Below are positions 22,601-29,357 of a stretch of 38,166 nt of DNA, in pieces. Source of the DNA: Elusimicrobia bacterium HGW-Elusimicrobia-2 (GTDB lineage: Bacteria > CG03). The stretch lies in NCBI GenBank assembly GCA_002841685.1, contig PHAM01000010.1:1-38166 (forward strand). Direction: 5' to 3'. The first letter of the stretch is position 1; each line of letters starts with the position of its first letter. Made by a program: the position numbers and the translations under genes. The notes below the pieces were generated by a model. That model worked only from the letters and a program-made list of their open reading frames with translations, made no database searches and was not told where the DNA came from.

Positions 22601-25600
22601 CGGAACGAAAGTTTTTTCTGTAACGATGGTGACCGCGGGAACAGCGACGATAACGGCAAGTGACACTGATGGAACGCCTCTTTTGCCGGAGACAAGTTCT
22701 GAAGTTAATGTAAATGCTAATGCTCCGTCGAAACTTCAGGTTATTGTTCCCGGAGAGGCCGCCGCCGCAGGCACGGGCGGTGGAAAAATGGGTACGCCCG
22801 ATGTTCAATATGCGGGAGCTGTTTTCACGGTGACGATCCACGCCTGCGATGCATATTGGAATGTTGTTTCAACGACTGCGACGGTAAATGTAACGACAAG
22901 CGATAATGCTGATACCGATCCCGGTAATATAGTTCTTCCGGCGGGCACGAATAATGTTAATGTAACGCTCGTGACACCGAGTACGAGTACGTTTATAACA
23001 GCCACGGCTGCCAGTTTTGCGGACGGTGTGTCGGTTTATATTGTGGTAAGTTCTACGGATGTGGTGCCGCCGACGGTGGGAATAACTGCACCAGCAGTCC
23101 TTTACACCAATAGCGTAATAAAAATAGCGGGTACGGCGAACGATAATGTGAAAGTTAGTTCTGTAACATTGTGGGTAGAAAGATTGAGCGATAATTTTGT
23201 CTGGACCGGCGCAGGCTGGAGCGGAGCAGGCCTATGGTTACCCGCGGACAATGTTTATGTCTCATCTTGGTCATACACAACCGCTGTTTCGTGGGATGAC
23301 GGTATCTCTTATGATATTATCGCGAAAGCAAAAGACAGCAACGATAACTGGTCAACGGTTTATGACACGGTGACGTTTACTTATGATATTTCTCTGCCGA
23401 CTTCGACGGTAACATATCCTGTGGAGAGCGGTCAGTATACGGATATTACGAGCATTACGGGAACTTCTACGGACACCGTTTCGGGAGTGTCGGTGACAAA
23501 AATAAAAATATTCGCATTGTCCGGGCCGTACATAGGCGCGTGGTGGCAGGATGGTTCAGGATGGCAGGGAGCTGAATTCTGGAATGACGCATCCGGTACA
23601 GCTTCGTGGAGTTTTGACACCTCAATGATAGGATGGTCGACAGGGACTTATAATGTTCAGCCGAAAGTTCAGGATGCGGCAGGCAACTGGGAAGTGCCGG
23701 TAAGTTCGGTGACATTTGAAATCATTCCTTCCACGCCTCCGGCCCCGGCGGGATTTCATGGCGAAGGGCCGGAGCTTACGTCTATGTGGTGGCGCTGGAC
23801 GGATAATTCAGACAATGAAGACGGTTTCAGAGTTAAGAGCGATACGGGGGGAATACTTGCGGATTTACTCCCGGGCGCAACCGAGTGGCATGAAGACGGC
23901 TTGAGTCCCAACACATCATATTTCAGATACGTTGAAGCGTATAACGTCAGCGGTTCAAGCGCGAGTGAAATTGCGATGAAATCCACTTTGCCGTATCAGC
24001 CGGCTTCATTACAGATTACGCAGGTATCATCAACAACGGTTACTATAACATGGTCCGCAAGCGGCAACCCCTCGTTTACAAAGTATATTGTTGAATGCGA
24101 CGGGACAAATCCCTATGATTTTGAACCGCCCGATAACGGTTACGGTAATTCCGTATTGACAACGACACACACTTTCACAAATTTAACGGCCGCGACGACA
24201 TATTATTTTCAAATAGGGGCTATGAGCTTGGACGGAGATGTAATAGTTTATTCCGCAACTGTTTCGACAATGACAGCGGATGCGGAAAGTTTTGTCGCTT
24301 CATGGAGTTCCCCTGAAATGGAATTAACCATGGATACAGCCTGGGGTGACTATGATAATGATGGAGACTTGGATCAACTCGTAGGAAATGCTGTGGGGGT
24401 AAACCGTATCTACAGAAATGAAGGAGACGGGACATTCACAATGGCCTGGAGTTCTCCTGAAAGTGAAGATACCCTGAGTGTGGCCTGGGGGGATTATGAC
24501 AATGACGGTGACTTAGACCAATTAGCGGGGAATGACGGAAGTAACAGGGTATATAGAAATAACGGCGATGGAACATTTACAATGATGTGGGTTTCGGTGG
24601 AAACGGAAAAAACATATTCAGTAGAATGGGGTGATTACGACAACGACGGCTATCTTGACCATGTAGCGGGGAATTATGGAGTTAACAGGGTTTACAGAAA
24701 TAACGGTGATGGGACATTTACGTTAGCATGGAGTTCAGCAGAATCAGATGACCACCGGAGTGTTAAATGGGGCGACTACGACAATGACGGCGACCTTGAC
24801 CAGTTGGTCGGAATTAACGGAGCGCAGCGCACCAGAGTATACAGAAATAATGGCGACGGGACATTTACATTGACATGGGAATCGACAGTAACTGACGCTA
24901 CCGTGAGTGTTGCGTGGGGCGATTATGACAACGATGGTGATTTAGATCAACTGGCAGGAAATGAGAATGAGGCAAATAAGGTATATAGAAACGATGGAGG
25001 CGGAACGTTTACACTGGCGTGGACTTCAGCAGAAACAGAAAATACAGGAAGTGTTTCATGGGGTGATTACGACAATGACGGTGATTTAGACCAGTTAGTT
25101 GGTAATGTTGGTCAAACAAACCGGATATACAGGAACGATGGAGATGACACATTTATTGCTGTCTGGAACTCGGCAGAGACAGAAGATACTCGTAGTGTTA
25201 CATGGGGTGATTATGACAATGATGGTGATTTAGACCAGTTAGCAGGGAATTATGGTCAAACAAACCGCATTTACAAATCTCTTGAAGCGGATTCAGGGAA
25301 TGCTAATACGGCGCCGGCAGCTCCGTCGGCTGGATTTTCGGCAAATTATAATTCAGCAACGGAAGAAATTGAGTTCCGGTGGGACAAATCAACAGATGCG
25401 GAAACTCCGCAGAACGGGCTTTATTATGCGATTAACATTGATACGGGCGGGATAAATTACACACTTTGGGACGAAGTGATAATGGGTGAAAAGCATACAA
25501 CAGCGAACTTTGGCAAATATATGCACAGTTATATATCCTCAACAACGGTACAACCAGGTTTTAATCTTAAAATAACAACAGCGTTGCCAACAGGGGTTAC

Positions 25601-28600
25601 GTATTATTGGCATGCGCACACGATTGACGGGCAAATGAGGGCGAGTTTATCCTCTACGGAGCAGGAATTTTATTTCAGCGGAGCAGTTGTCTCAACGCCT
25701 TCGGCGCCGACGGTTTTTTCGGGAAATTTTAGTCAGGCGGGAGGGGCGGTATGTGACAGTGGAATAAATGATTCCGGCAAAAGTATTGTAATTGACGAAG
25801 TGTCTTTCGGAGGGCCGTATATTTTCACCGCAGGGACATTGTCCACTGGTGCAGTTACAGGGATAATAATCAAATACGATAGTTACGGCAATGTTGTAGC
25901 ATCGTTCACAATTGCTAATGCGGATATTGATGAAATTAAGCTGGATAGCAGCCAGAATGTAGTTATAACAGGGCGATTAGTTGGGGGAACTAAGCCCGAT
26001 GATTTTTTAATAGAGAAATTTAGTTCGAAACTGGGTTATATTAATTCAGTAGTTTACGATGGTGGTAATAACGACAGGCCATCTGCTTTGGCAATTGATT
26101 CATTGGATAATATCATAGTTGGCGGATATAGTTGGAGTGGAACTAATAATTGGAATATCAGAAAGTACGATTCAAGCTTGACAACTCTTTTAGCAAATAA
26201 AACATATGATTCAGGGGGGGATGATGTCGTACATAGCATTGCTGTTGATGCAGGGGATAATATCGTGGTTACCGGAGTGACACATCCTAATTCTACTTTT
26301 GATTGGTATACAGTGAAGTATAATTCCGATTTTACAAGTACTCTTGGTTCGGCACTCTTTGATGGCGGTGGCACGGATTATCCGTATGGCGTACAAGTTA
26401 ATTCGGACAATAGTATTTTTGTAACGGGTTTTTCAAACAACGGAGTTACTAATGATATCCTAACAATAAAATATTCGTCGGATCTTTCTAGCGTGTTATC
26501 TTCAGCAACATTTGATAATGGGGGGGATGATGCTGGGTATTCGATAACCAGCAGCAGCAAGAATATTTTTGTTGGGGGTTATACTTATAATGGGGTTGAT
26601 AAGGATTGTATCGCGCTGGCATACAATTTTAATCTCGCTTTAGTTTCATCCTATACGTATCAGAGTGGTTTTGATGATACATGTTATGGAATAGATATTG
26701 ACAGTAGCTCATTTGTGTATTTAACAGGTTTTTCAAGCAACGGAAGCGATTATGATTTAAGAGTAATCAAAACATTTTTTTCCAGTATTGAAATAGCTGT
26801 TCCGGTGGCGCCTACGGTTTTTTCAGGCACGGCTCAAAGCGCCTCGGCTATCATGTGGACATGGACGGTCAATTCTTCCAATGAAGACGGTTTTTATCTC
26901 AAGAATTCGTCTGATGCGGTTGTGCAGACGCTTCCCGCGGGCGCGACTTTTTATCTTGAAACGGGGCTCGGTGTGAACAGCGAAACTTACAGATATCTGG
27001 TTGTGTATAACGGCGCGGGGGAGAATTCTTCAATACCGGCGGCGATTTACACTCTTGCGAACACCCCCGCGTCTTTCGGAGTAACTGTTTCTTCTTACTC
27101 GGCGCTATTAGACTGGACAGCCAACGGCAATCCCGCCGGCACGGACTATGAGATAGAGTGGTCAACGGCTCCGGATTTTTCCGGCGCCGATTACGACACG
27201 ACGACGGATGTGTCTTATCAGATAACGCCCCTCACCGGTGAGACAACTTATTATATCAGGATAAGAGCCGTTAACGTTGACGGCTTTTCAACGGCTTTCT
27301 CTGTGAAACAGGTTTTTACCGCGGAGCCGGATCTGACGGCGCCCGCCGCGGTGACCGCTTTTACCGCCGAAACGGTGAATATAAAAGGAGCGGTGAAACT
27401 TTCCTGGACAAATCCCGGCGACGACGGCACCATAGGAACGATAATAGGAGGCGCGCAGATAATAAGTTATGAGACGGGGGCTGTGACAACGTTTATGCCG
27501 GATATCGTAAAAAATATAATCCCCGGCACAACGGAAGCGCTGACGGTTACGGGCCTTACCCCCGGCAGCGTTTACACATTTTATATAAAAATAAAAGACG
27601 AAGTGGGCAATGAGTCCAGTGAGGTGTCGGCCGTTGTCTCAGCCGGAGCCCAGCCTGTACTGCAGGTTTCCGGCATAACAAGTCCCATAACCGCGGGTGC
27701 CAGCAGCGATTTTACGGTTGAGGCGAAGAACGCTCTTGGCGCAACAGACACGGGCTACACGGGAACAATAACTTTTGAAAGCAAAATAATGGACGGGAAA
27801 GAGGCCGGCTTTCCCGCTATGCCTGTCGGAACTTTGCCTGTTGATTATAGTTTTACAAGCGCCGATAACGGTATTCATGTCTTTTCCGGCCGCGCTGTTT
27901 TCAGAGATAATGGAGAAATATATAGCTGTTATGTAAGGACGACGGATAAAGGAGATGCTCTTATAACGGGCCAGCAGGTTGTGATGGTTTCACCGAGGGA
28001 TTTTATTTCGGGCATCGTCACGCAAAAGGACGGGACGCGCCTGTCCGGTGTTTATGTTGAGGCATACAGCACGGGTTTATCCACGGGTGTGCCGTTTACG
28101 ACGATAAACGGCAGTTATACGGTTATAAACCTTGCTATAGGCACCTACACGGTGCGCGCCACATGGACGGACGCGGGCGGCCTTGAATCCTCGGCGGAAA
28201 AGCAGGCGCCAAACGGCACAGCGGCCTTTAATTTTACTCTCGGTATTAATTTTGATCTGTCTATTGTGCAGGGTATGGTTTTGGGCCTGAGCGCCTCAAG
28301 CATACGATCAGCGGCAGGCCTTATAATGCCGCGGGCCACTTCGGAATACGCCTTTGTCGAGATAAGCGCGGGCAGAAAAGTGATGAGAATACCCGTCGCC
28401 GCCGACGGCTCTTTCCGCATGGGGAATCTGCTCCCGGGCAGATACAGCGCAAGGGCCTGGGACGGGAGCAGGTATTCAAACAGCGAAACGCTCATTCTTT
28501 CCGGCGGCGCGCAGGTGACGGTGAATTTTACGTTCCCTGTGTCTGCGCAGGTGTATTGCTGGCCGAATCCTTTTGTTGAATTGAAAACAAGTGAGACGGG

Positions 28601-28862
28601 TGTGCACATAAGATATATAGGCGCTCTTTACGGCAGGACTCTGAAAATATACACACTCACGGGAGAGCTTGTCAGGAGCGCGAGCGGTGCTGATTTTGTT
28701 TCTGTGCCCGCCGGCGCCGATGCAGGATATGAATTTGTGTGGGACCTGAGGAATAACAGCAGGCAGGATGTGGCAAGCGGCGTTTATTTTTACATACTGG
28801 AACTCACGGACGCATCCGGCGGCGCCAGAAAATACAAGGGTAAGATAGGGGTGGTGAGATAA
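16605..28862 (+). CDS. Giant modular secreted protein (4085 aa) with a type IX/FlgD-like C-terminal domain
   Basis: Order of modules by residue: signal peptide 1-32 (ISLVILSGAKNLAFA, partly made of a dispersed repeat); FN3 47-160; a right-handed beta-helix of NosD type about 345-530 with repeated NNNCYSNS units; a beta-rich region to 870; a long run of Ig (PPTVGIT...) and FN3 units 876-2565 in super-repeats, interrupted by two Ig-like domains starting LQVILPGE and LQVIVPGE (about 1926-2145); seven FG-GAP/VCBS repeats 2565-2893 (WGDYDNDGDLDQL); an SBBP-like propeller 3045-3395; FN3 units to 3680; carboxypeptidase-regulatory-like domains about 3800-3980; and a C-terminal domain from 3984 (CWPNPF to GVYFYILELTDASGG). 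That end resembles type IX sorting or FlgD-like domains, suggesting surface attachment or export. Likely role: adhesion or polymer binding. The ATG lies inside the HEPN gene. Confidence 0.85.
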   Translation: MKKICKSLPGVASVIAAISLVILSGAKNLAFAATSDSITYYVTVSSPPAAVTDLAGATGTNEGEIDLTWSAPGDDGLTGTISSGEFRIKFSSKTDASDKGGWDYTSNYVSSSCANIIPSSSYGYTITGLVAGATYYFRIWTADEVPNWSTLSNGATAQAQVAQGGIWKSVQGGNWGAGATWDKGNVPNSLSVVEISHTVTFDMFDAECSSVTVFNFGTLQFDGAVSTRTLTVAGNLEIMNGGNFLMPPNTGYISTLKIKCDTDGEHGIIVNNGGIFDVRGNTTTTPSTRNCLIASDNPSAKTYIQNLSQTEANFNMYYVEVSSVGVNADGKWGITFYGSPIRGKINYCSIHNGYYGIYIWGSSNNTISNNNCYSNSFSGIYLNGSSNNILNNNSCYSNTQSGIYLGNSSNNNTLSNNSCYSNTQPGILLNASSNNNTVSNNNCYSNAVDGIYLDTVEDNTLNNNNCYSNSGNGIDVFTCVDNILGNNNCYSNLNGIRFKDSENNTLNNNSCYSNSQYGILASADDILNNLIVNCNLGKDGINTSGDIGYYNTGGGAPKLILKNCNLYSTTKVNPTNMYDGSLVSYNQDGTQGTTKIWGDYKIENGETGKFNYADLLYASTATLPNSTLKGSGSITYPTTNDSQTLTEFWEVKYNGSSFDVRRGTWAVLDYDGDATVGSPYSGSPRGVGFTVSGTFQLNDAFYFVTISSSGDQNTQKIIEFSSSTIGTKLSVDSGGTIQMIGTLGYPTISTASASGVYYGFASSGTMEASNYKFFNLNSEGLKFQSAGADVVDLSSGTFDNIQDSAGDSSYICVLYLTSAATWYNCTFNDTPGTADYNVKADGSGVNWTFRDYDGVKSGVTYSSATNGAVIYWVVPDATPPTVGIITPTDDSYVNSLSQIEGTSDDDVSVSTVMVSMQRLSDKWYWSPGPQWAVGETWNGVNSFVASTWTLTSLPGWVDGSSYTVVAKAQDTSGNWSQVYSTVTFTYDNSAPVSSATYPVNGGHYVDVDSITGTATDDVSGVNEVNIQLKRQADNKYWDAVGSLWTFSAIWSTATETTNWSFNAIPVIWSTGSYSVQSRAKDAAGNWETPTSSTTFSIGYSTPAAPTGFAGTAQSAVSIKWSWNDVNEEDGYYVRDSSGALKQTLSANVTSWLETTGLTVNTSHQRYVEAYNASGSSKCAAIIRYTLATTHSGLYFSGGGGSSVTFAWNVNTNPSWTRWGIYKSTDGFITSTATLKNFAANYTSSTYTDTGLTDLTTYWYKVQAFNGDGIGSTFNNIISTKTPDETPPTVGITKPASTYVNSLGQIEGTAADNGGINYVNVEIRRNSDGYYFDSATWGTQTWLGVSVFTSSWTYSDPDLSWINRSSYTITARACDTALIYSATTTVTFTYDIDLPTSAVTHPAESGKYDSITQITGTSAEATSAINAVDISVRRTLGNEYWDGSSWVDGQQWLTALAADGTYDTLTENWKFDIEYSTDVFSSTGQYVVSSRAQDSALNYEPLISSVTFEIVFSTPPSVGGIQGDAVSTDSINWSWSDIVEEDNYRIKSATGGILKDALLADTTFWLETGLTANTTYQRYIEAYNTIGFSAAATSIIYTLANAPSGSDFSAVYKTSATVTWSSNGNPALTGYIVECDSTTPYDFVSVDLTSGWIDVTTHTFTGLTNDTSYYFKVKARNGGLTETGFDSIISTVTVYDDKVVPTLGITKPLDGSYTNSVPQIQGTCADDVAVSTAAIRIFNQINANYWNNNTTIWDATLTPETAWFAPTLSAGGTFWWFNSPGWADTKVYEISAKAKDTAGNWSAVFSTAVFTYDVTKPASAVSVPENGMKLATLTSLGGTAADATSGISQVKIQITDLTQGATYWNGSGWVETSAWLPVSGVDPWSYSFVDGDWTEGHVYKIQSQATDTAANVESAVNASTFTFSNAGIKLQVILPGETATSGMSPGKSGTPTAQMAGVAFSVTVNAVDDLWNLSVNAIATAQVTTSDPNDTEPSSSALVSGTKVFSVTMVTAGTATITASDTDGTPLLPETSSEVNVNANAPSKLQVIVPGEAAAAGTGGGKMGTPDVQYAGAVFTVTIHACDAYWNVVSTTATVNVTTSDNADTDPGNIVLPAGTNNVNVTLVTPSTSTFITATAASFADGVSVYIVVSSTDVVPPTVGITAPAVLYTNSVIKIAGTANDNVKVSSVTLWVERLSDNFVWTGAGWSGAGLWLPADNVYVSSWSYTTAVSWDDGISYDIIAKAKDSNDNWSTVYDTVTFTYDISLPTSTVTYPVESGQYTDITSITGTSTDTVSGVSVTKIKIFALSGPYIGAWWQDGSGWQGAEFWNDASGTASWSFDTSMIGWSTGTYNVQPKVQDAAGNWEVPVSSVTFEIIPSTPPAPAGFHGEGPELTSMWWRWTDNSDNEDGFRVKSDTGGILADLLPGATEWHEDGLSPNTSYFRYVEAYNVSGSSASEIAMKSTLPYQPASLQITQVSSTTVTITWSASGNPSFTKYIVECDGTNPYDFEPPDNGYGNSVLTTTHTFTNLTAATTYYFQIGAMSLDGDVIVYSATVSTMTADAESFVASWSSPEMELTMDTAWGDYDNDGDLDQLVGNAVGVNRIYRNEGDGTFTMAWSSPESEDTLSVAWGDYDNDGDLDQLAGNDGSNRVYRNNGDGTFTMMWVSVETEKTYSVEWGDYDNDGYLDHVAGNYGVNRVYRNNGDGTFTLAWSSAESDDHRSVKWGDYDNDGDLDQLVGINGAQRTRVYRNNGDGTFTLTWESTVTDATVSVAWGDYDNDGDLDQLAGNENEANKVYRNDGGGTFTLAWTSAETENTGSVSWGDYDNDGDLDQLVGNVGQTNRIYRNDGDDTFIAVWNSAETEDTRSVTWGDYDNDGDLDQLAGNYGQTNRIYKSLEADSGNANTAPAAPSAGFSANYNSATEEIEFRWDKSTDAETPQNGLYYAINIDTGGINYTLWDEVIMGEKHTTANFGKYMHSYISSTTVQPGFNLKITTALPTGVTYYWHAHTIDGQMRASLSSTEQEFYFSGAVVSTPSAPTVFSGNFSQAGGAVCDSGINDSGKSIVIDEVSFGGPYIFTAGTLSTGAVTGIIIKYDSYGNVVASFTIANADIDEIKLDSSQNVVITGRLVGGTKPDDFLIEKFSSKLGYINSVVYDGGNNDRPSALAIDSLDNIIVGGYSWSGTNNWNIRKYDSSLTTLLANKTYDSGGDDVVHSIAVDAGDNIVVTGVTHPNSTFDWYTVKYNSDFTSTLGSALFDGGGTDYPYGVQVNSDNSIFVTGFSNNGVTNDILTIKYSSDLSSVLSSATFDNGGDDAGYSITSSSKNIFVGGYTYNGVDKDCIALAYNFNLALVSSYTYQSGFDDTCYGIDIDSSSFVYLTGFSSNGSDYDLRVIKTFFSSIEIAVPVAPTVFSGTAQSASAIMWTWTVNSSNEDGFYLKNSSDAVVQTLPAGATFYLETGLGVNSETYRYLVVYNGAGENSSIPAAIYTLANTPASFGVTVSSYSALLDWTANGNPAGTDYEIEWSTAPDFSGADYDTTTDVSYQITPLTGETTYYIRIRAVNVDGFSTAFSVKQVFTAEPDLTAPAAVTAFTAETVNIKGAVKLSWTNPGDDGTIGTIIGGAQIISYETGAVTTFMPDIVKNIIPGTTEALTVTGLTPGSVYTFYIKIKDEVGNESSEVSAVVSAGAQPVLQVSGITSPITAGASSDFTVEAKNALGATDTGYTGTITFESKIMDGKEAGFPAMPVGTLPVDYSFTSADNGIHVFSGRAVFRDNGEIYSCYVRTTDKGDALITGQQVVMVSPRDFISGIVTQKDGTRLSGVYVEAYSTGLSTGVPFTTINGSYTVINLAIGTYTVRATWTDAGGLESSAEKQAPNGTAAFNFTLGINFDLSIVQGMVLGLSASSIRSAAGLIMPRATSEYAFVEISAGRKVMRIPVAADGSFRMGNLLPGRYSARAWDGSRYSNSETLILSGGAQVTVNFTFPVSAQVYCWPNPFVELKTSETGVHIRYIGALYGRTLKIYTLTGELVRSASGADFVSVPAGADAGYEFVWDLRNNSRQDVASGVYFYILELTDASGGARKYKGKIGVVR
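16664..16691 (+). repeat. Dispersed-repeat fragment inside the signal peptide of the giant protein
   Basis: TGTCATTCTGAGCGGAGCGA and the next eight bases match the start of the widespread TGTCATTC palindromes related to the element at 14834. In this frame it is read as VILSGAKNL, the usual translation of that repeat. Confidence 0.7.
16742..17083 (+). repeat. FN3-domain duplication, copy 2
   Basis: Encodes the first FN3 of the giant protein and closely matches 12863-13203 at DNA and protein level (shared EGEIDLTWSAPGDDG and SSCANIIPSSSYG). Together the copies bracket about 3.5 kb of toxin-antitoxin genes. Confidence 0.9.
17650..18160 (+). repeat. Tandem beta-helix repeats, period about 69 bp
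   Basis: About seven units of the type N-NN-C-Y-S-N plus a turn (GIYL, GSSNN, TL) encode coils of a parallel beta-helix. The DNA is AT-rich, and the units are similar enough to suggest recent amplification. Confidence 0.8.
19231..24290 (+). repeat. Ig/FN3 super-repeats inside the giant gene
   Basis: A block of two Ig-like domains (PPTVGIT...YVNS...I-GTA and PTS-VTYP...SITGT) plus two FN3-like domains recurs with starts near 19240, 20460, 21705 and 23065. The third copy is cut short at about 22370 and followed by two different Ig-like domains before the fourth begins. Confidence 0.8.
24300..25285 (+). repeat. Seven FG-GAP/VCBS repeats
   Basis: Seven units of about 47 residues each carry WGDYDNDGDLDQL and (except the last) a YRN-GDGTF-type end. 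The D-x-D-x-D-like loop is a calcium-binding loop in this family, and seven blades would close one integrin-like propeller. Confidence 0.9.
25740..26790 (+). repeat. SBBP-like propeller repeats
   Basis: About seven units of 50 residues with the pattern DSLDNIIVGGYSWSGTNNWN followed by IRKYDSSL. They match the N-terminal repeats of the 964-residue protein in type. Confidence 0.75.
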
Positions 28863-29356
28863 TGACATTGATCAAGAGATTCGCGCTTTGTTCGCTTATT
28901 GTGTTTTGCGCGCAGGGCGTTTTTGCTGCGGGCATAAGCTCTGCTATACTGAAAAGGGATGACGCGAAAAGACTGGAGAGAGAGATAAGGAAAAGCGCGG
29001 ATATTAACGACTGCGACTGGTTCGGCAGGACGGCTCTCATGAGAGCCATAAGGTTCAACGCTCTTGATTGCGCGGAACTGCTTATCGCAAACGGCGCCGG
29101 CATAGATACTCGTGACAAAAACGGCTGGACGGCCCTCATATGGGCTTCTGTTGAATGCTCCGCCTCGGCGGTAAAAATGCTGCTGGAAAGAGGCGCGGAT
29201 CCCCACATCCATGACAATCTCGGTTACACCGCGCTCATGTTCGCCGAAGATAAGAAATGCGAAGTTATCTGCGCCATGCTGAAAGAGGCGGGGGAAAAGA
29301 GCGTTTTAAAAAAAGAGAAGAAGCCCGCCGGAGGGGAAGGGCGGAAGGTAAAATAA
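28862..29356 (+). CDS. Secreted ankyrin-repeat protein
   Basis: A 164-residue protein with a signal peptide (MTLIKRFALCSLIVFCAQGVFA) and about three ankyrin repeats: DWFGRTALMRAIRFNALDCAELLIANGAGI, DKNGWTALIWASVECSASAVKMLLERGADP and DNLGYTALMFAEDKKCEVICAMLKEAG, then a Lys/Gly-rich tail. Ankyrin repeats bind other proteins; here the location should be periplasmic. The ATG shares one base with the stop of the giant gene, so the two are translated in tandem. Confidence 0.85.
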   Translation: MTLIKRFALCSLIVFCAQGVFAAGISSAILKRDDAKRLEREIRKSADINDCDWFGRTALMRAIRFNALDCAELLIANGAGIDTRDKNGWTALIWASVECSASAVKMLLERGADPHIHDNLGYTALMFAEDKKCEVICAMLKEAGEKSVLKKEKKPAGGEGRKVK

Positions 29357-29357
29357 T

